The translations under genes were made by a program, and so were the position numbers. From a virus: 39,301 nt of DNA. The first letter of the stretch is position 1, and each line of letters starts with the position of its first letter. Positions 8,935 through 17,299 of the stretch are shown here, piece by piece. The notes below the pieces were generated by a model. It was given only the letters and a program-made list of their open reading frames with translations, was not told the DNA's origin and ran no database searches. Location: positions 1 through 39,301 of the IMG/VR virus record IMGVR_UViG_3300025096_002977. One strand, given 5' to 3'.

Positions 8935-10761
8935 TTAAACCATTCTAGGTAAAAAAGTAGTAGAAAAATCATCCTTCTTTTGCCGGACATCAAAATAGCA
9001 TTTTAATGCCCAATTCGCCAGCATTAAAGCCGTATAATTATCTCGCCGCGCTCGGTTGGCGGAGGTGCTCCTTTTAAGATGCTGGGGTAGATCAAAGGTT
9101 TGAGTACCTTTAGCTGTGCTTTTAACCTCGATTAAAGCACACTGCTTCTTAGCTTGGTAAACTAGCGCGTCCTGAGTTTCGATTAAATCGCTTGTCGTCT
9201 CAGCCCCTGTCAGCTTTAAATTAATTAAGGAATTATTTTGTTTATCAAAGGCTGAACCGTTAGCTGTAGCTCGCGACGCAAACCAAATATGCTTATGGTC
9301 AATGCACGCCTGAAGGTGCTCGTTAGCTTTGCGAATGAAATCGCTAGTAAAGTTTTGTTTAAAACAGATTTTATAGCTACTCTTATTGTAAGAGGTTTTA
9401 CATTTTCTTACCTCTTTACCGTACTCAATACCTTCTTTTACGGAATCGAAGTCTATAAATTTAAGATTGATTCCAGCATTGATGAAGTTCTCGGACTCGT
9501 TGCAGCTATCTAAAAATTGATACCCCGCGTTATCGATGCAAATCATATCAACGTCAAAATTTGTTAATATATAAAAGAAATAGTTAATGTGATCTTTTAG
9601 GTCTCCTCCGGCTACCGCATAATTATGTACTAGCGAACCCTCATTCCTTTCTTCGTCAATTTCTAGAACAGCGATTGCAAAATAATCTGACGATGGGCTA
9701 TTGCTAAAACTTGGGTCGATGCCTATGATATATTTTTTTCCTTTACCTCCTTTAATTAACGTTGTGGGCTCCTGACCATCTGGAATAGTGCATTCATGCA
9801 TTTTCTTTGCGCTAAAGTAGCTGTCACTTCCATCAGTAAACTGAGCGCAATACTCTCGTAAAAAAGAAGAGTGAGATTGACCCCCTCCTTGGGCCTCTTC
9901 AATGATAGTCTTGTCTATCATTTCGGGAGGGAGAGCTTCGTAACCTAATTGAGATATAAAATATTTAGCATCATAATTCTGGTCGTCATAAATCTTGCTC
10001 ATCCACTCTTTGTAAGTTTTATATAAATTTTCGAAAGTATAAGAAGCTGAAGATAAAGCTATCATTTTCGAAGCGTTTTCGAAAACCATCCTATCTTGCT
10101 CCGTCATTTTCCCAGCGGTTATTAATTTATCTTCGGTTTCCCTAACCTCAATTCTCTCCTTCATATTTTGAGGAGCAACTAAAAACGGCATCAATACCGT
10201 CTGAATTATCTCTTCCGGTAATAAAAGGTACTCATCTAATACTAAAATATTAGCTCGAAATCCACGAATCTTTTCCCCGCTTAAAGGGATTGCGGTGATA
10301 GAGCCTCCATTTATTTCCCATTCATACTGATCATTTCTTTTCGAGGGCCGACTTGAGAAGGCCTGAAGGAGAAGCTCTGCTCCTTTTGTTTTAACGAGTT
10401 TCTCTAAATTATTAAAAATAAAACGCGCCGTTCGAAAAGTGGGGCCAGCTATAAGTATTTTAGTTCCGGGGTTGAATACGCAGTGTAAAAAGCAAAATAC
10501 TGACGCGATAAATGTTTTGCCGCAACCTCGCCCCCATACGCACATTGAAAAATTTCGAGTCATAAGACCCTTAAGCGTAATCTCTTGGTAAGGGGCAAGC
10601 TTTATTCCTGATATCAATTCTGTAGTAAATCCAAGGTTTGCATTTAAAAATTTAGCTAAAGAAATGCGAGCTTCTTTATCCTCTAAATACCCTTCTAACT
10701 TTAATAACTCTTTATTAACGTTAAGAGGTTCTGTTTTATATTTATCTGGAGCGTACCACAT
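8935..10761 (-). CDS. terL: Terminase large subunit
   Basis: 608 residues. The ATPase domain has Walker A WGRGCGKT (76-83) and Walker B ILVLDE (172-177). The RNase H-like nuclease domain has IIGIDPSFSNSPSSDY (344-359), a second acidic site in MICIDNAG (405-412) and a conserved-looking DNYTALMLA helix near 582. This is the full two-domain DNA packaging motor that translocates and cuts concatemeric DNA at the portal, encoded immediately downstream in transcription order. The start at 10761 is preceded by GGAAG, a weak ribosome-binding site. Confidence 0.96.
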   Translation of the reverse strand: MWYAPDKYKTEPLNVNKELLKLEGYLEDKEARISLAKFLNANLGFTTELISGIKLAPYQEITLKGLMTRNFSMCVWGRGCGKTFIASVFCFLHCVFNPGTKILIAGPTFRTARFIFNNLEKLVKTKGAELLLQAFSSRPSKRNDQYEWEINGGSITAIPLSGEKIRGFRANILVLDEYLLLPEEIIQTVLMPFLVAPQNMKERIEVRETEDKLITAGKMTEQDRMVFENASKMIALSSASYTFENLYKTYKEWMSKIYDDQNYDAKYFISQLGYEALPPEMIDKTIIEEAQGGGQSHSSFLREYCAQFTDGSDSYFSAKKMHECTIPDGQEPTTLIKGGKGKKYIIGIDPSFSNSPSSDYFAIAVLEIDEERNEGSLVHNYAVAGGDLKDHINYFFYILTNFDVDMICIDNAGYQFLDSCNESENFINAGINLKFIDFDSVKEGIEYGKEVRKCKTSYNKSSYKICFKQNFTSDFIRKANEHLQACIDHKHIWFASRATANGSAFDKQNNSLINLKLTGAETTSDLIETQDALVYQAKKQCALIEVKSTAKGTQTFDLPQHLKRSTSANRARRDNYTALMLANWALKCYFDVRQKKDDFSTTFLPRMV

Positions 10762-10776
10762 TATCTTCCGTCATCA

Positions 10777-11712
10777 TTACAGAATTTTTTTATCATAAGC
10801 TAACTGAAGGTCTATATGCTTGTAAACACAGTCAGATAAAAATATTTTTTCACTTACCCTTACGGCTTCCCTTCTCCCTTTAACGAAAAGAAATTGTACA
10901 TGATTGTATTTTTGTATAATGCGCCTAACGTTATGAAAAATAAATTCTGGGGTAGCTTTTATCTTTTTCGAGATATGAGGTAAAAAAGGAAAGCTTAAAG
11001 CTTGAGTTAGAGTATCTTCTACTAAGATAACTAGATTAGCGTTTTGCTCTGCCGCTCTTTCAATTTCCCTGCAAAATCTTTCATAATTTAGCGTGCTTAA
11101 AGTCGAAATAAAATCAGCCAATGATTTTCTTTCTATATAGCAATTGCACGTCATGTCCTTATCGTTAAGGGTGTAATCTCCGAACTTAAGGCCATAAACC
11201 TCAGAAGGTATTTTAAATTTTAGAGGCTCTTTTTCTCTTGAGTCTATTAAAATTTTATGACCCTTATTAAGCTTTCCGGTTACTTCTATATTTTTAATTT
11301 TTTTATATTTATTTTTCAAGCCTAAAGTTGAGCATAACCCATAATAATCGTCGAAATATTGCTCGAAAGTCACTATAGAGGGGATTGCTACGGTTCGCAG
11401 TTCGATTTGACACGGAGAATATACCAGCTCTTTTTCTCTTTTCCTCTTGCAGAGAAGAATTTCTAAATACTCTTTAGCTTTATCTAGGGGCTGCTCCTTA
11501 AGCCACTTTAATTGATTTACTCTCGTGTTAAAATCATTAGAAAAATAATAGTCTTTAGATTTAAACTTTATGATCTTTTGGTCATAAAGGTCGTGTCTTG
11601 GGTGAAATTTTTGATAATAAGCTGCGACACGAAGTTTGTGAGCCTTCAAATGAGCGTGTAGCTGACGCTCAGTTTCGAATTCCTTTTCGCAAGCTTTACA
11701 TCTGAAGCTCAT
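10777..11712 (-). CDS. C2H2 zinc finger-ERCC4 nuclease fusion
   Basis: 311 residues. Residues 5-25 form a textbook C2H2 finger (C5, C8, H21, H25; CX2CX12HX3H). The C-terminal domain has IDSREKEPLKF (156-166), LKFGDYTL (175-182) and YIERKSLADF (192-201), the D and ERKxxxD motifs of ERCC4/XPF-family nucleases that cut branched DNA. Inserted between terminase and a sulfotransferase gene. Plausible roles are resolving branched replication intermediates before packaging or acting as a free-standing homing-type nuclease; sequence alone does not decide. Confidence 0.85.
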   Translation of the reverse strand: MSFRCKACEKEFETERQLHAHLKAHKLRVAAYYQKFHPRHDLYDQKIIKFKSKDYYFSNDFNTRVNQLKWLKEQPLDKAKEYLEILLCKRKREKELVYSPCQIELRTVAIPSIVTFEQYFDDYYGLCSTLGLKNKYKKIKNIEVTGKLNKGHKILIDSREKEPLKFKIPSEVYGLKFGDYTLNDKDMTCNCYIERKSLADFISTLSTLNYERFCREIERAAEQNANLVILVEDTLTQALSFPFLPHISKKIKATPEFIFHNVRRIIQKYNHVQFLFVKGRREAVRVSEKIFLSDCVYKHIDLQLAYDKKIL

Positions 11713-11715
11713 ATC

Positions 11716-12450
11716 TCAACTCTCAAAGTCATAATTAAAATTTTCCCAATCTTCTTTGTATATTCCCCCTACCATCTCTTCGGTCTCCCTAGTGTAAAAT
11801 TTAGTATAATGAGGCTTTCTGCAGATGTTAGCTGATAAAGGCATCCTCTTGCAAGAAATATTTTTTTTACTTAAAATACTTTTAAAATGAGAGTCATACT
11901 CTTCAAACTTTCCGACGTAATCTAAATTAATTTGCCCCCTCCCATCTTTAAGCCATTTTACTTGAGGCATAATCCATCTCCCATTAAGTCGGTTGCCTGC
12001 TATATTACAATTATTGAACCTTGCGTCTGGCGTTAGTGATTTACCTTTTAAGCTGTGGACGAACTCCGAAAACCCATTTTTGAACTTTAGGAAAAATTTC
12101 TTATCAAAAATCTTTTGAGAGCTATCTTGTAGTAATTCTCTGCCTCGATACCAGTTAATATAAGTGCTAGAAAACCAAGGTCTAGAAACACTAGCTAAAT
12201 ATGTATAAAGCGCGTTTTCGGCCTGAGTCCAAATATACCAAGAAACTAGCCTATCCCACGGATTCCTTACGAAAGTAAATGTAAAATATTTTTTAATATT
12301 ATAATTTTTTTTATACTCTTTGATAGTCTGGTGTTGTGCTGTCTCCGGGTTTCCAAAGTCAGTCCCCTTGAAATTGAAAAAATTTTCTATACTTGTGCCT
12401 CCAGTACGCGGAATATGTACGAAAATTATTTTTTTATCTTCTAAAACCAT
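11716..12450 (-). CDS. Sulfotransferase-family protein (second copy)
   Basis: 244 residues from the ATG at 12450, which follows the upstream stop after one base; a TTG at 12462 would overlap that gene. IIFVHIPRTGGTSIENF is the PAPS-binding loop near the N-terminus and FVRNPWDRLVSWYIW is the 3'-phosphate site near residue 65. Same family as 2115-2831 but divergent. It sits apart from the other glycan genes, within the packaging block, so it may have been acquired separately. Confidence 0.82.
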   Translation of the reverse strand: MVLEDKKIIFVHIPRTGGTSIENFFNFKGTDFGNPETAQHQTIKEYKKNYNIKKYFTFTFVRNPWDRLVSWYIWTQAENALYTYLASVSRPWFSSTYINWYRGRELLQDSSQKIFDKKFFLKFKNGFSEFVHSLKGKSLTPDARFNNCNIAGNRLNGRWIMPQVKWLKDGRGQINLDYVGKFEEYDSHFKSILSKKNISCKRMPLSANICRKPHYTKFYTRETEEMVGGIYKEDWENFNYDFES

Positions 12451-12451
12451 C

Positions 12452-13540
12452 TTAACTTTCAAGTACCTCTTCCTCTGTCAGTCCAAGAACTCTCGCTTTT
12501 ATTTCATCCATACTAGAAATATTCTCAATTTCTTGAGCTACAGCATCCTTCCTTATCTCAGCTAAGGCTAACATTTTCTTCCTACCCTCCTCCTCCCTCC
12601 ACACTTCAACTAAATTTAAGATACTGGCGTTATCTTTTAGCTGACTTTTAAGTCGAGAGCTTCTCTTCTCTTTAAGATCATCTAAAAGCTTATGTTGCCT
12701 GTTAACTGATTGATGGTATTCGTTTTGAGCTGTATTAATGGATTCGACTAAGGCCATTGAAATTCTTCTACCTTCGGTATCATTAGCTGCATCGTCAAGA
12801 AGGCCCTGCAAGTGCTCAACTCGCCGTTGAATATTTGAAGCGATTACTGCTTCGCCAGATAATACTATATACTGATCGACCTCTTCTTGGCTTAAATCTG
12901 GTTTATCGTGAGTGTATCTTATAAAACTGCTCTCGTAAAGTTCTCGATCAACGTTAGTCGATAAATGATTCATGTGGTGAAGAAACCTAAAAGTATGGAG
13001 ATAACGTATTAAAGTTTCACAATTCTTTTTGTCTATAGCCGTAATTTTAGAACGATCAATTCCGTTAAGAATATACTTATTAACTTTAGCTATAGCACGA
13101 TCTATGGTCTTGGGAGGTCTGTACTCTTCTTGAGGTATTTCGCCAGCTTGAAAGCTTTCGTCTGGATTTAAAGATTGAATGTGTTCTTGAACGGCGCGCG
13201 CCTCGGGACTAAGGTTGGAAAGGTTGGGGTCGTTAAAAAGGAGACGAGCAATCTCTACAAAAGTCATCATGCGATAATTATTGCTAATAAATTCAGAGTC
13301 TTCTTCTTGGAGTTTTATTTTTTCTTTCGGTTGGTATTGATGGGACGCGTTAGCTTTTAAACCCTTTTCTACTAGAATAGATTTAACAAGCCTGCCGTAC
13401 TTGCTTCTTCCGTCTTTCATATTTTCAGGTTCTTCCGGAAAAAATTTATCAACGAAATCGGAAGTTAAAGGCTTTATGTCTGTGCAACCCTCTTCGAATC
13501 TTTCCCAGATAAAATCTTTGTGTTGATCATTAGCTTTCAT
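12452..13540 (-). CDS. Hypothetical protein, possible small terminase or adaptor
   Basis: 362 residues, not recognised. It is mostly helical and charged. The C-terminal third has a long heptad-like stretch (around NRQHKLLDDLKEKRSSRLKSQ, residues 272-292) and a region reading SILNLVEVWREEEGRKKM. Its place two genes upstream of terL in transcription order, next to the sigma factor, would suit a small terminase or DNA-binding adaptor, but I see no clear helix-turn-helix. Two-base gap to the sigma factor gene. Confidence 0.55.
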   Translation of the reverse strand: MKANDQHKDFIWERFEEGCTDIKPLTSDFVDKFFPEEPENMKDGRSKYGRLVKSILVEKGLKANASHQYQPKEKIKLQEEDSEFISNNYRMMTFVEIARLLFNDPNLSNLSPEARAVQEHIQSLNPDESFQAGEIPQEEYRPPKTIDRAIAKVNKYILNGIDRSKITAIDKKNCETLIRYLHTFRFLHHMNHLSTNVDRELYESSFIRYTHDKPDLSQEEVDQYIVLSGEAVIASNIQRRVEHLQGLLDDAANDTEGRRISMALVESINTAQNEYHQSVNRQHKLLDDLKEKRSSRLKSQLKDNASILNLVEVWREEEGRKKMLALAEIRKDAVAQEIENISSMDEIKARVLGLTEEEVLES

Positions 13541-13541
13541 A

Positions 13542-14237
13542 TTATAAGATATCTATTTCGTTATTATCTAAAACTTTCTTTACCTTAGTAATTATCGTTT
13601 TTTGAATATTCTTAATTTGTTTATACCCCGGCTTTCTATCTTTCTCGGAAGTTTTGTATCCAACCGCTTTTGCGGCAGACTCTTCAGAGAGATTTTTTAT
13701 ATACAAAGCCTCGTATACTTTCCATTCTAAGGGCTTTAAAACGCTCTTCATTTTCGCATGTAATTTAGCCGCGTTCGAAAAGAAGTTGTTCTCGGTATAA
13801 CTTAAGCTTTTTACTTCAAATAAATGATTCTCTAATGGCACAGCTATTTTAACATCATGAGCAATCTTTTTAGTCTTTTCCCATTTCGCGACTAAAGGGC
13901 ATCCGTCGTTTTGTTTGCCGTAAACCAAGCATTTATCTTCGGGCTCCGCTGCCGCGCATCGAGCACATGGTTTAGAATAATTACCGTAATTATTTCTAAT
14001 AATATTTTTAATTTGATTAGTTATGATCCTATTTAACCAAGGAGCTAAGGGGTGAGAGTGGTTGTAGAGATGCCACTTTTTAAAAATATGCAACTTGATT
14101 ATTTGGGCTACGTCATCAAAATCTAACCAGCTCAAAGAATGGAGCGTCCAGCGACCCTTTCTTTTTTCTATCTCTCTGTTTATTAAAGGAATAGACTCCT
14201 CAAAAGAGGGTTTTAGCTTTTTCCTTCTTTTACCCAT
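13542..14237 (-). CDS. Phage sigma factor (sigma70 family) with cysteine insert
   Basis: 231 residues. Residues 38-84 (LDFDDVAQIIKLHIF ... WLNRIITNQIKNIIRNN) match sigma region 2, which binds core polymerase and the -10 element. Residues 163-197 (MKSVLKPLEWKVYEALYIKNL ... AAKAVGY) match region 4, the -35 reader. Between them C91, C94, C103 and C113 could bind zinc, unusual for sigma factors. A T4 gp55-like role in switching host RNA polymerase to late promoters is the simplest reading. It overlaps the zinc-ribbon gene by 8 nt. Confidence 0.8.
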   Translation of the reverse strand: MGKRRKKLKPSFEESIPLINREIEKRKGRWTLHSLSWLDFDDVAQIIKLHIFKKWHLYNHSHPLAPWLNRIITNQIKNIIRNNYGNYSKPCARCAAAEPEDKCLVYGKQNDGCPLVAKWEKTKKIAHDVKIAVPLENHLFEVKSLSYTENNFFSNAAKLHAKMKSVLKPLEWKVYEALYIKNLSEESAAKAVGYKTSEKDRKPGYKQIKNIQKTIITKVKKVLDNNEIDIL

Positions 14238-14604
14238 TCTTAGGTCTTATAGCACCCGCCTCTTTTAGAAACTGCTCTAAAACCTTTTTCTTTGATACTC
14301 GAGGAACTTTCTTTTTGGGAGATTTTTGAGGCGCAGAACCTCCTTCCCTTTGAGCTATTTGGCTAAGTGCTCCTAGGGAAATGCCGCGATTCGCTCCGTT
14401 CCCCACTATATCGAAATCTAATTCATTAATAGGAGGGACGCTTTGAGCGTCTTCTCCTTCTGGAGGTAAAGCTAAAGCTTCTTCGGGAGAAGTCGTATTT
14501 GAGGCTTTGGCCGCGCTAAAAGACGCGCCACACTTTTGACAAAAATTAGGCTTGTTTGTAGTGTAACTATTATCGTTACCGCACGATGAACAATATATCT
14601 TCAT
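14230..14604 (-). CDS. Small zinc-ribbon protein
   Basis: 124 residues. The N-terminus carries C5, C8, C22 and C25 in a CX2C...CX2C zinc ribbon (MKIYCSSCGNDNS ... FCQKCGASF). The remainder is low-complexity, with a lysine-rich C-terminal stretch. It directly precedes and overlaps the sigma factor gene, so it may be a transcription co-factor (coactivator or RNA polymerase-binding protein); this is inference from context. A TAATAT lies 9 nt before the ATG. Confidence 0.68.
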   Translation of the reverse strand: MKIYCSSCGNDNSYTTNKPNFCQKCGASFSAAKASNTTSPEEALALPPEGEDAQSVPPINELDFDIVGNGANRGISLGALSQIAQREGGSAPQKSPKKKVPRVSKKKVLEQFLKEAGAIRPKNG

Positions 14605-14639
14605 AATTTCTCAATATTAGTTTATTTTATAATAAAAAC

Positions 14640-14810
14640 ATGAAAACTTCAAATAAATATTTACACTCAAATATTAATAAATTAAAAAAAATATTAGAAA
14701 TTTCCTACCCCTTATGTAAGCACGCTGACAAAAACATCTCTCAATCAGCAGCTTTAATAAACAAGTTAGCTAAAGAATCCCTAGATAATATAGAAAAAAA
14801 TTTAATATAA
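14640..14810 (+). CDS. Small plus-strand ORF, uncertain
   Basis: 56 codons from the ATG at 14640 (MKTSNKYLHSNINKLKKI ... LIKNL-type helix), lysine/asparagine rich with SYPLCKHADKN in the middle. It is opposite to all neighbours, fills the gap between PhoH and the zinc-ribbon gene, and overlaps PhoH's last 9 nt. A TATAAT lies 6 nt before the ATG, mirroring the leaderless layout seen elsewhere, but no -35 is visible. It may be real or a chance ORF in AT-rich DNA. Confidence 0.4.
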   Translation: MKTSNKYLHSNINKLKKILEISYPLCKHADKNISQSAALINKLAKESLDNIEKNLI

Positions 14811-15611
14811 CTCTTTTAATTTTTTAACTAAAAACCTTACTAAATCAGACCTCATAATATCTTCTTCTGTAAATTCGAAATTATAGACCCCATGACCAGC
14901 ACTTTCTTCGTCGGAGAATAATTTAAACATTTTTTCAAAGCCTCCCACGCCTCCATTCCTCAGGTCAGTTTGAAGGGGGTCAGCAAGTATAAAACAACGG
15001 CTATTTTCTCCGAGTCTCGTTAAGACTGTGGTGATTTCTTTAATTGTAGAGTTTTGAGCCTCGTCTAGAATTATGCATTTATCTTTCCAGTTCATTCCCC
15101 TCGCAAAATTAACCGGAAACATACTTACTCTCCCTTCGTCTTCCAGCTTCTCAGGCTTGGTTTCGGTTAAGAGTTCGTCTAACTTGTCTAAAAAAGGTAG
15201 ATTGTAAAATCTTAGCTTTTCTTCTGCTGACCCCGGCAAAAAGCCCAAACTCTTATCTGAGCTCTCTACCGCCGAGCGAAGATACATTATATCTGATGAA
15301 GCCTTCATATTTAGAAGCTGAAGACCGCAGTATACGGATAAAAGGGTTTTGGAAGTCCCTGCGGGTCCACTTACAAAAACTATTTTAGTGTGAGGGTTTA
15401 ACGCTACCTTAAAAAATTCTTTTTGCTTTTCAGTCCAAGGAAATTGATTAAGTTTGATTTGTTTTCTTGTGGGGTTTTCTACAATTATCTTTTCGATATT
15501 TTTGTTCAGGTCTTTGGCTACTTCTTTTCCTCCTCTGATTTTAATTGTCCCTTTTGAGTCAGAGGCCAAGTTCGTCGAAGCTCTTTTGGAGCTTACTGAT
15601 TTTTTTCTCAT
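14802..15611 (-). CDS. phoH: PhoH-like ATPase
   Basis: 269 residues from the ATG at 15611; a TTG one codon earlier is less likely. Walker A GPAGTSKT (82-89) and Walker B CIILDEAQN (179-187) with the DEAQN form are characteristic of PhoH. About 60 lysine-rich N-terminal residues precede the core. PhoH is widespread in aquatic phages; its biochemical role (an RNA-linked ATPase) is poorly defined. The ATG lies 6 nt after TAATAT, suggesting its own promoter, though the -35 is weak. Confidence 0.92.
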   Translation of the reverse strand: MRKKSVSSKRASTNLASDSKGTIKIRGGKEVAKDLNKNIEKIIVENPTRKQIKLNQFPWTEKQKEFFKVALNPHTKIVFVSGPAGTSKTLLSVYCGLQLLNMKASSDIMYLRSAVESSDKSLGFLPGSAEEKLRFYNLPFLDKLDELLTETKPEKLEDEGRVSMFPVNFARGMNWKDKCIILDEAQNSTIKEITTVLTRLGENSRCFILADPLQTDLRNGGVGGFEKMFKLFSDEESAGHGVYNFEFTEEDIMRSDLVRFLVKKLKELY

Positions 15612-15620
15612 CAAACTATA

Positions 15621-16577
15621 TTACACTTCGGAAGTGAATTTTTCAGAATAATATTTTAAAGTAAAGAAAAGTCCTTTATTAAAATCTATTTTAGATTTCC
15701 ATTTTAATTTTTTTTCTATCTTTGAGGGGTTAATAGCGTAGCGATAATCATGACCCGCTCTGTCTTCTACGAATTCAATTGATGAAGCGTAGCTTTTGTC
15801 AAGAGCTTCACATATTTGCATTACAACTTGTAAATTACTTTTTTCGCAATTAGCTCCAACCAAATAAGTCTCTCCTATTTTTCCTTTGCTTAAAATTCGC
15901 CAAATAGCTTCGCAATGATCTTTCACGTATATCCAATCTCTAACATTAGTGCCTTCACCATAAACTGGAACTAATTCATTATTTAAAAGTTTTTTTATAA
16001 TTGTGGGGATAAATTTTTCTTCGTGTTGATTAGGCCCATAATTATTAGAGCAATTAGAGATAGTAGTTTTAAGCTCGTGAGTGTTAGCGTAAGCCCTCAC
16101 TAAAAAATCCGACGAAGCTTTGGTCGCTGAATAAGGATTACGAGGACTATAGGGAGTTTCTTCAGTGAACCTTTCCCCCTCTTTAGCTTCTCCATATACT
16201 TCATCAGTTGAAACGTGATGAAACCTAGCGTTAAATTTTTTAGCAGCTTCAAGGAGGGCGTGTGTGCCAATTATATTGGAGTCTACAAATTCTTTTGACC
16301 CTTTTATAGAGTTGTCTACGTGAGACTCGGCTGCTAGATGAACGACATGAGTAATGTCGTGTTTGTAGAAGGTATCGTAAACGTTATTGTAATCTGAAAG
16401 ATTATATTTTTCCAAAAGGTATTTAGGATGACTTTCAAAACTTTTTGTATTATCTAAAGATGCAGCGTAAGATAGGCGATCTACATTTATCACTTTCTGC
16501 ACATCTTTCTTTTCGATTATATGTTCTATAAAATTAGAACCTATAAATCCACATCCTCCGGTTACTAGAATATTCAT
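15621..16577 (-). CDS. rmlB: dTDP-glucose 4,6-dehydratase
   Basis: 318 residues. GGCGFIG (7-13) binds NAD, STDEVYG (123-129) holds the catalytic Thr-Asp-Glu triad, and YSATK (149-153) is the short-chain dehydrogenase YxxxK. LAAESHVDNSI and NCSNNYGPNQHEEKFIP are RmlB hallmarks. It converts dTDP-glucose to dTDP-4-keto-6-deoxyglucose, the product RmlA supplies. It is the last gene of the sugar operon starting at 22244, 2 nt after GT2. Confidence 0.95.
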   Translation of the reverse strand: MNILVTGGCGFIGSNFIEHIIEKKDVQKVINVDRLSYAASLDNTKSFESHPKYLLEKYNLSDYNNVYDTFYKHDITHVVHLAAESHVDNSIKGSKEFVDSNIIGTHALLEAAKKFNARFHHVSTDEVYGEAKEGERFTEETPYSPRNPYSATKASSDFLVRAYANTHELKTTISNCSNNYGPNQHEEKFIPTIIKKLLNNELVPVYGEGTNVRDWIYVKDHCEAIWRILSKGKIGETYLVGANCEKSNLQVVMQICEALDKSYASSIEFVEDRAGHDYRYAINPSKIEKKLKWKSKIDFNKGLFFTLKYYSEKFTSEV

Positions 16578-16579
16578 AT

Positions 16580-17299
16580 TTAATTATGTACCAAAAGAAT
16601 TTGAGGTATTTTTAATACTATTGGTTTTTCTAAGCTCTTATAGCATTCATTAAAATAGTGCCAATCCCCAGCAAATACTCTAGAATTAAACCCTACTTTT
16701 TGTGCTATTTCTGTTCTCATCGCAACGCTTCCCATATCTACACAAGCTTCTTTAAGTTCGGTATCCAATACGCCGTAAGGCTCATTCCTGTCAAAATTCC
16801 AATTCATATGAGAGTGGTGACTAATTAAGTCCCACATTATCATATCGGGTCTATCTTCATTGGCGAGGGTCAGCTCAATGCCAATGACGTCCGTGCCTCG
16901 CTCGATGCGCTCAACCGCTGGCTGCGCGATGGGCTCATGCTGGGGGTCTACTTTCCCGGCGGGGAATTTAGAGTGTAAGGTCTCGATCAATGTCGGAGCA
17001 TAATAATTATCTCCATTAGTGATGACTATATACTCTGAATCACCGATGGGATTTTTAAGGCCATAGTCTCTTAAAGAATGCCCAAAATCATTATATCTTT
17101 TTTCTGTGGCGGATAAGATTACTTTATCATTAAGATACCCATGCTTCTCAAGGTCGTCTTTCAGACTATGAAAAACATCGTCTTTACCATCGTGAATAAT
17201 GTGCAAGAGCCATCGGGAATCTGATTGAGCCTTGATGGAGTTGATAAAACATTTCAATTTTTCTCCGTGATTATAAGTAACGCAAATTATTTCGATCAT
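16580..17299 (-). CDS. Family 2-type glycosyltransferase with GC-rich insert
   Basis: 239 residues. IICVTYNHGEKLKCFINSI opens a GT-A fold and YIVITNGDNYYAP near residues 90-102 supplies the acidic metal site. MNWNFDRNEPYG and DMGSVAMRTEIAQKVGF follow as in GT2 enzymes. Residues about 112-149 (bases about 16850-16966) are encoded by sequence visibly richer in G and C than the surroundings and look like an in-frame insertion in the loop after the acidic motif. Overlaps the fusion gene upstream by 4 nt. Confidence 0.78.
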   Translation of the reverse strand: MIEIICVTYNHGEKLKCFINSIKAQSDSRWLLHIIHDGKDDVFHSLKDDLEKHGYLNDKVILSATEKRYNDFGHSLRDYGLKNPIGDSEYIVITNGDNYYAPTLIETLHSKFPAGKVDPQHEPIAQPAVERIERGTDVIGIELTLANEDRPDMIMWDLISHHSHMNWNFDRNEPYGVLDTELKEACVDMGSVAMRTEIAQKVGFNSRVFAGDWHYFNECYKSLEKPIVLKIPQILLVHN

